From: Onchocerca lupi
Taxonomy: Eukaryota > Nematoda > Chromadorea > Rhabditida > Onchocercidae
Direction of reading: 5' to 3'
Assembly: GCA_028564675.1 (NCBI GenBank)
Contig: JAOVVO010000293.1
Span: 1 to 64,000, forward strand
DNA: 64,000 nucleotides
Shown: positions 61,601 through 64,000 of the stretch, piece after piece
Position numbering within the stretch: the first letter of the stretch is position 1
Layout: each line of letters opens with the position of its first letter
The notes under the pieces: generated by a model
The model's database searches: none
What the model was told of the DNA's origin: nothing
What the model saw: only the letters and a program-made list of their open reading frames with translations
Translations under genes and position numbers: made by a program

Positions 61601-64000
61601 TATAAAATATATCACTAAATTAATGCAACTGATAATAACTGATAACTGATGCATAGAATTATTTGACGATTTTTGAATTCTGGTGGCTAAATAATCATGA
61701 ATTAGAGCAATAAAATTTGAGCACATTTTATATCTGATTATCAATCTGAATTTGCGTTGATAATTAAAGAAAACAATCTTTTTTTTGTTTTTCACAATTT
61801 TTCAGGATCTTCCACAAAATGGAACTAATGGAATATTGATACGTTGTTTACCTGAATCTCATAGCATACATCGTGCTCCATTGGCAATGCCCAGATTCAT
61901 ACGATCACCGAGAACACGGAAAGTTCTACCAGGAACTACTGCAGATCTTCATTGCAGGTTATTTCTGAATAAATCTATGCCTTTCAAATTGAAAATATAA
62001 CAATTAAAAAAATAAAATATAAAATAAAATCTCTTTTTCAACGGTTTATTAATTAGATTAATGCAAGCTGCTTCCATTTTTTGGATTATCAAAATTATTT
62101 TGATACAAAAAAAAAAAAAAAACTGAAGAAGAAATTCAGATAATGCAGATGGGTCGGTAATAATGGAGAATATTTTCAGTGCTATCGGTCAGCCTACGCC
62201 ACATATTACGTGGATTCGTAACGGAACCTTCTTAGCAAATATATCACAACCATCAGATGGTCACTCAATATTGCGAGTGAAAGTTGAAAGTGATAATGAT
62301 TTGGGTGATTATATTTGTCTGGCACAGAATACTGCTGGTACTATTTCCAATATTATCACGTTACTCCTGGATCAAATTACAGAAATGGTAAGCTAATTCA
62401 TGCAACAGATAATTCATAAATTATTCATGAAAATATAATTAAATATTTGCATTGCATATGATATGAAAAATTGCGCTGAATTAATTTGCAAATCAAATTT
62501 TTAATACAATCAAAAATACATGAATGATATATTAATTAATGTTCTGAATTGTATGCATCTAAAACTATTCATTTTTCTTCATTCCAAGCTTCATACATTT
62601 TAAACAATTAATTAAAAGTCGTCTAATGAGTAAATTTAAATTGAAATCAAAATTTAAGGTTCAAAAACGCTCAGTTGCAATATTAAATTGTGTGTCCAAG
62701 AATACAATCTTTAAAAAAGATGTTATTTGGAAAATTTTCAATACAATATTGAGAAATTCCGATGAAACAGTGAATCTTTTGCAAAATGGTTCGCTTGTTG
62801 TTTATGACGTCTCAGAAAGTAATTTGGTAATTAATCTGAAATTTTATTTATTAATGCATTTGTAAGAATATGAATTTTTGTAAAAATATGACCAAATATT
62901 TTGAAATATTCATTTCAGATTTAATCTAATGAAAGTTGTTGAATTTGCTTTCCAAATTCTATTAAATTTTAAATCGACTTTGTAAAAGGCAGAAATGAGC
63001 TATTAGAAGATGAAATAGACCAACAATCTATAATGATTGTTTGGAGTAATAATCTGAACAAGATAGTTGCCCTGAGATTTCAAATTTTCGACTTATTCAA
63101 GATGTTTTGGTTATTATCGAATTTAAAAGACGAGTTATTATAATATTCTTCCAGACAGATCTACTTCGTTATCAGTGCTATACGAGAAATCGCAAACACA
63201 CAACTGAAATAAGTTTGTTGGAGATACAGGATGAAGTACCACATGTTCAGGTTTCGCCAAAACAAGTCTTTGTCAACTTGCATGAATCACTGCTTCTGAA
63301 TTGTAAATTGATGTCCAATCCGTTAACAACAATGGTTGAATGGACAAGAAATGATGCCAAATTGAAAGATAACAATCGAACAAGAGTGCTTGTATATTTT
63401 TGAATAGATTCTTGAAATGTTCATGTTAAATTGATGGTCGGTTTACTGAAAGGCAACTTCTCTAAAAGAAAGTTACTTTTCAGTATGTTGTCTTTAATAT
63501 GATTGGAAGTAACCAAATGGATAATGAAATTTGAGGTGATTATTTAAATTTCACTTCAATTTTCCTTCAATATACGTAGAAAATTTTAGGCCAATAATTC
63601 TCTTCTTATCACGAAATTATTATCCTCTGATCGTGCTGTATTCAAATGTATTGCATCAAATCGACAAGGCAAATCATATGATGATTTAAAAGTGACTGTA
63701 AAAAGTAATTCTTTCAATCAATATAATTTTTGGATATTCTTATTACTTTACTTTCATTTATATATTGAAATATTGTTCTTGTAAAAATGAGGAACTATTG
63801 TATGCGTTATTAGATAATTTATTTTTCATGCATATATTTAATTACACTTGGAAACTTGATGTTCTATAAAACATCGTTAGCATAATCATAATCCTATTTT
63901 AAATTTTAGTTGTTGAAAATTGAAAATTTTTCTTCAGCAGGTCTGGCTGGTGTGATTAACAAAATTAAAGGAATCGTAAATAATCGAAGACTCAAACGTG
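42446..64000 (+). CDS. him-4: Hemicentin, Ig-repeat region (open at both ends)
   Basis: Giant secreted matrix protein that anchors tissues and organises cell junctions. About 43 exons: 42446-42602, 43071-43216, 44035-44158, 44996-45147, 45516-45639, 45805-45982, 46346-46437, 46759-46942, 47362-47529, 47654-47743, 47974-48154, 48231-48317, 48513-48594, 48876-49045, 51068-51231, 52190-52298, 52483-52597, 52700-52869, 53388-53511, 55700-55879, 56228-56332, 56519-56662, 56982-57113, 57208-57319, 57626-57698, 57907-58003, 58123-58280, 58449-58554, 58637-58795, 59053-59211, 59370-59482, 59761-59920, 60322-60456, 60578-60721, 60806-60952, 61016-61180, 61439-61575, 61806-61957, 62180-62387, 62659-62826, 63155-63391, 63590-63704, about 63945 onward. 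Roughly 1990 codons with about 21 I-set Ig domains (VPP-start, W-x-K-N/D-G, D-x-G-x-Y-x-C-x-A-x-N). The DYKVIWVECDESGQ segment (61450) interrupts the Ig series. The first exon enters mid-domain. vWA, EGF and fibulin-type modules are not in view. Acceptors at 59053 and 61016 are uncertain. Confidence 0.88.
49744..49806. repeat. 30-bp tandem duplication
   Basis: Two adjacent identical copies of a 30-base unit beginning ATTAATAATGTTTTC, within the 2.0 kb hemicentin intron. Confidence 0.9.
50045..50272 (-). CDS. Small hypothetical ORF nested in a hemicentin intron
   Basis: 75 codons, starting MAAQSYKKNF and ending FEDFKV before a stop. Composition is less biased than most intronic frames, with a CIYC pair and a charged KDRQRFEDF tail. 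It runs antisense to hemicentin. A GT right after FEDFK would allow a further exon. No family is recognised. It may be a real nested gene or a chance frame. Confidence 0.2.
   Translation of the reverse strand: MAAQSYKKNFIPRRFYIKMSSIIFCGMIDRDLNAKLNATFSNLIDLFKYANQNACIYCNELFSSKDRQRFEDFKV
53512..55699 (+). other. Long hemicentin intron
   Basis: A 2.2 kb intron between two complete Ig modules. The reading frame of the preceding exon stays open for about 65 further codons into the intron, with no Ig character. Nothing else was recognised. Confidence 0.6.
57540..57627 (+). repeat. 44-bp tandem duplication covering a splice acceptor
   Basis: TTACGATAATATTGTCC... through TATTTTTAGG occurs twice with a period of 44 bases. 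The second copy ends at the acceptor (TTTTTAG before 57626) used by the short exon 57626-57698. The first copy carries an identical TTTTTAG acceptor at about 57581. Confidence 0.9.
60067..60089. repeat. Interstitial nematode telomere-type repeat
   Basis: CCTAAGCCTAAGCCTAAGCC followed by TAA: nearly four exact units of GCCTAA, the complement of the nematode telomeric hexamer TTAGGC. It lies in the hemicentin intron 59921-60321. Confidence 0.85.

Overview
The window is eukaryotic, strongly AT-rich DNA with short exons, nematode-style splice acceptors (TTTCAG/TTTTAG) and long poly(T) runs in introns. The HSP70, CCT-1 and hemicentin sequences point to a nematode. The HSP70 variants look like those of filarial (clade III) worms; this rests on family knowledge, as no search was run. 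All gene models below were spliced by eye from reading frame, splice signals and protein-family conservation. Exon edges should be taken as accurate to a base or so.

Layout: (1) 460-7994, minus strand: the N-terminal 1041 codons of a large cadherin with a signal peptide; its 3' end lies off the window. (2) 7995-13934: a 5.9 kb AT-rich divergent spacer with one GC-richer patch and stress-type promoter motifs next to HSP70. (3) 13935-18200 and 19428-22860, plus strand: two tandem cytosolic HSP70 genes. Copy 2 is intact and has three perfect heat-shock elements and a TATA box. Copy 1 has a one-base deletion and two introns with GC donors. (4) 23969-28884, minus strand: a complete cct-1 (TCP-1 alpha chaperonin subunit) in 12 exons, convergent with HSP70 copy 2. 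(5) 29311-31205, plus strand: a PQ-loop lysosomal amino-acid transporter (laat-1/PQLC2 type) whose 3' part I cannot find. (6) 31206-39936: 8.7 kb of simple-sequence-rich DNA without convincing genes. (7) 39937-42075, minus strand: exons of an S/T/Q/N-rich protein of unknown identity, with a degenerate minisatellite in its intron. (8) 42446-64000, plus strand: about 43 exons of hemicentin (him-4), an extracellular-matrix protein, encoding about 21 Ig domains. It is open at both ends: its N-terminal part is missing although there is DNA upstream.

Functionally the middle of the window is a chaperone neighbourhood (HSP70 x2, CCT-1), flanked by two giant adhesion/matrix genes. I see no evidence for a novel defence or mobile system. 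The most useful observations are the asymmetric state and promoters of the HSP70 pair, the two genes that both break off at the 31-42 kb spacer (a possible assembly junction or rearrangement), an interstitial telomere-type repeat, a 24-bp perfect hairpin in a cct-1 intron, and a duplicated splice acceptor in hemicentin.
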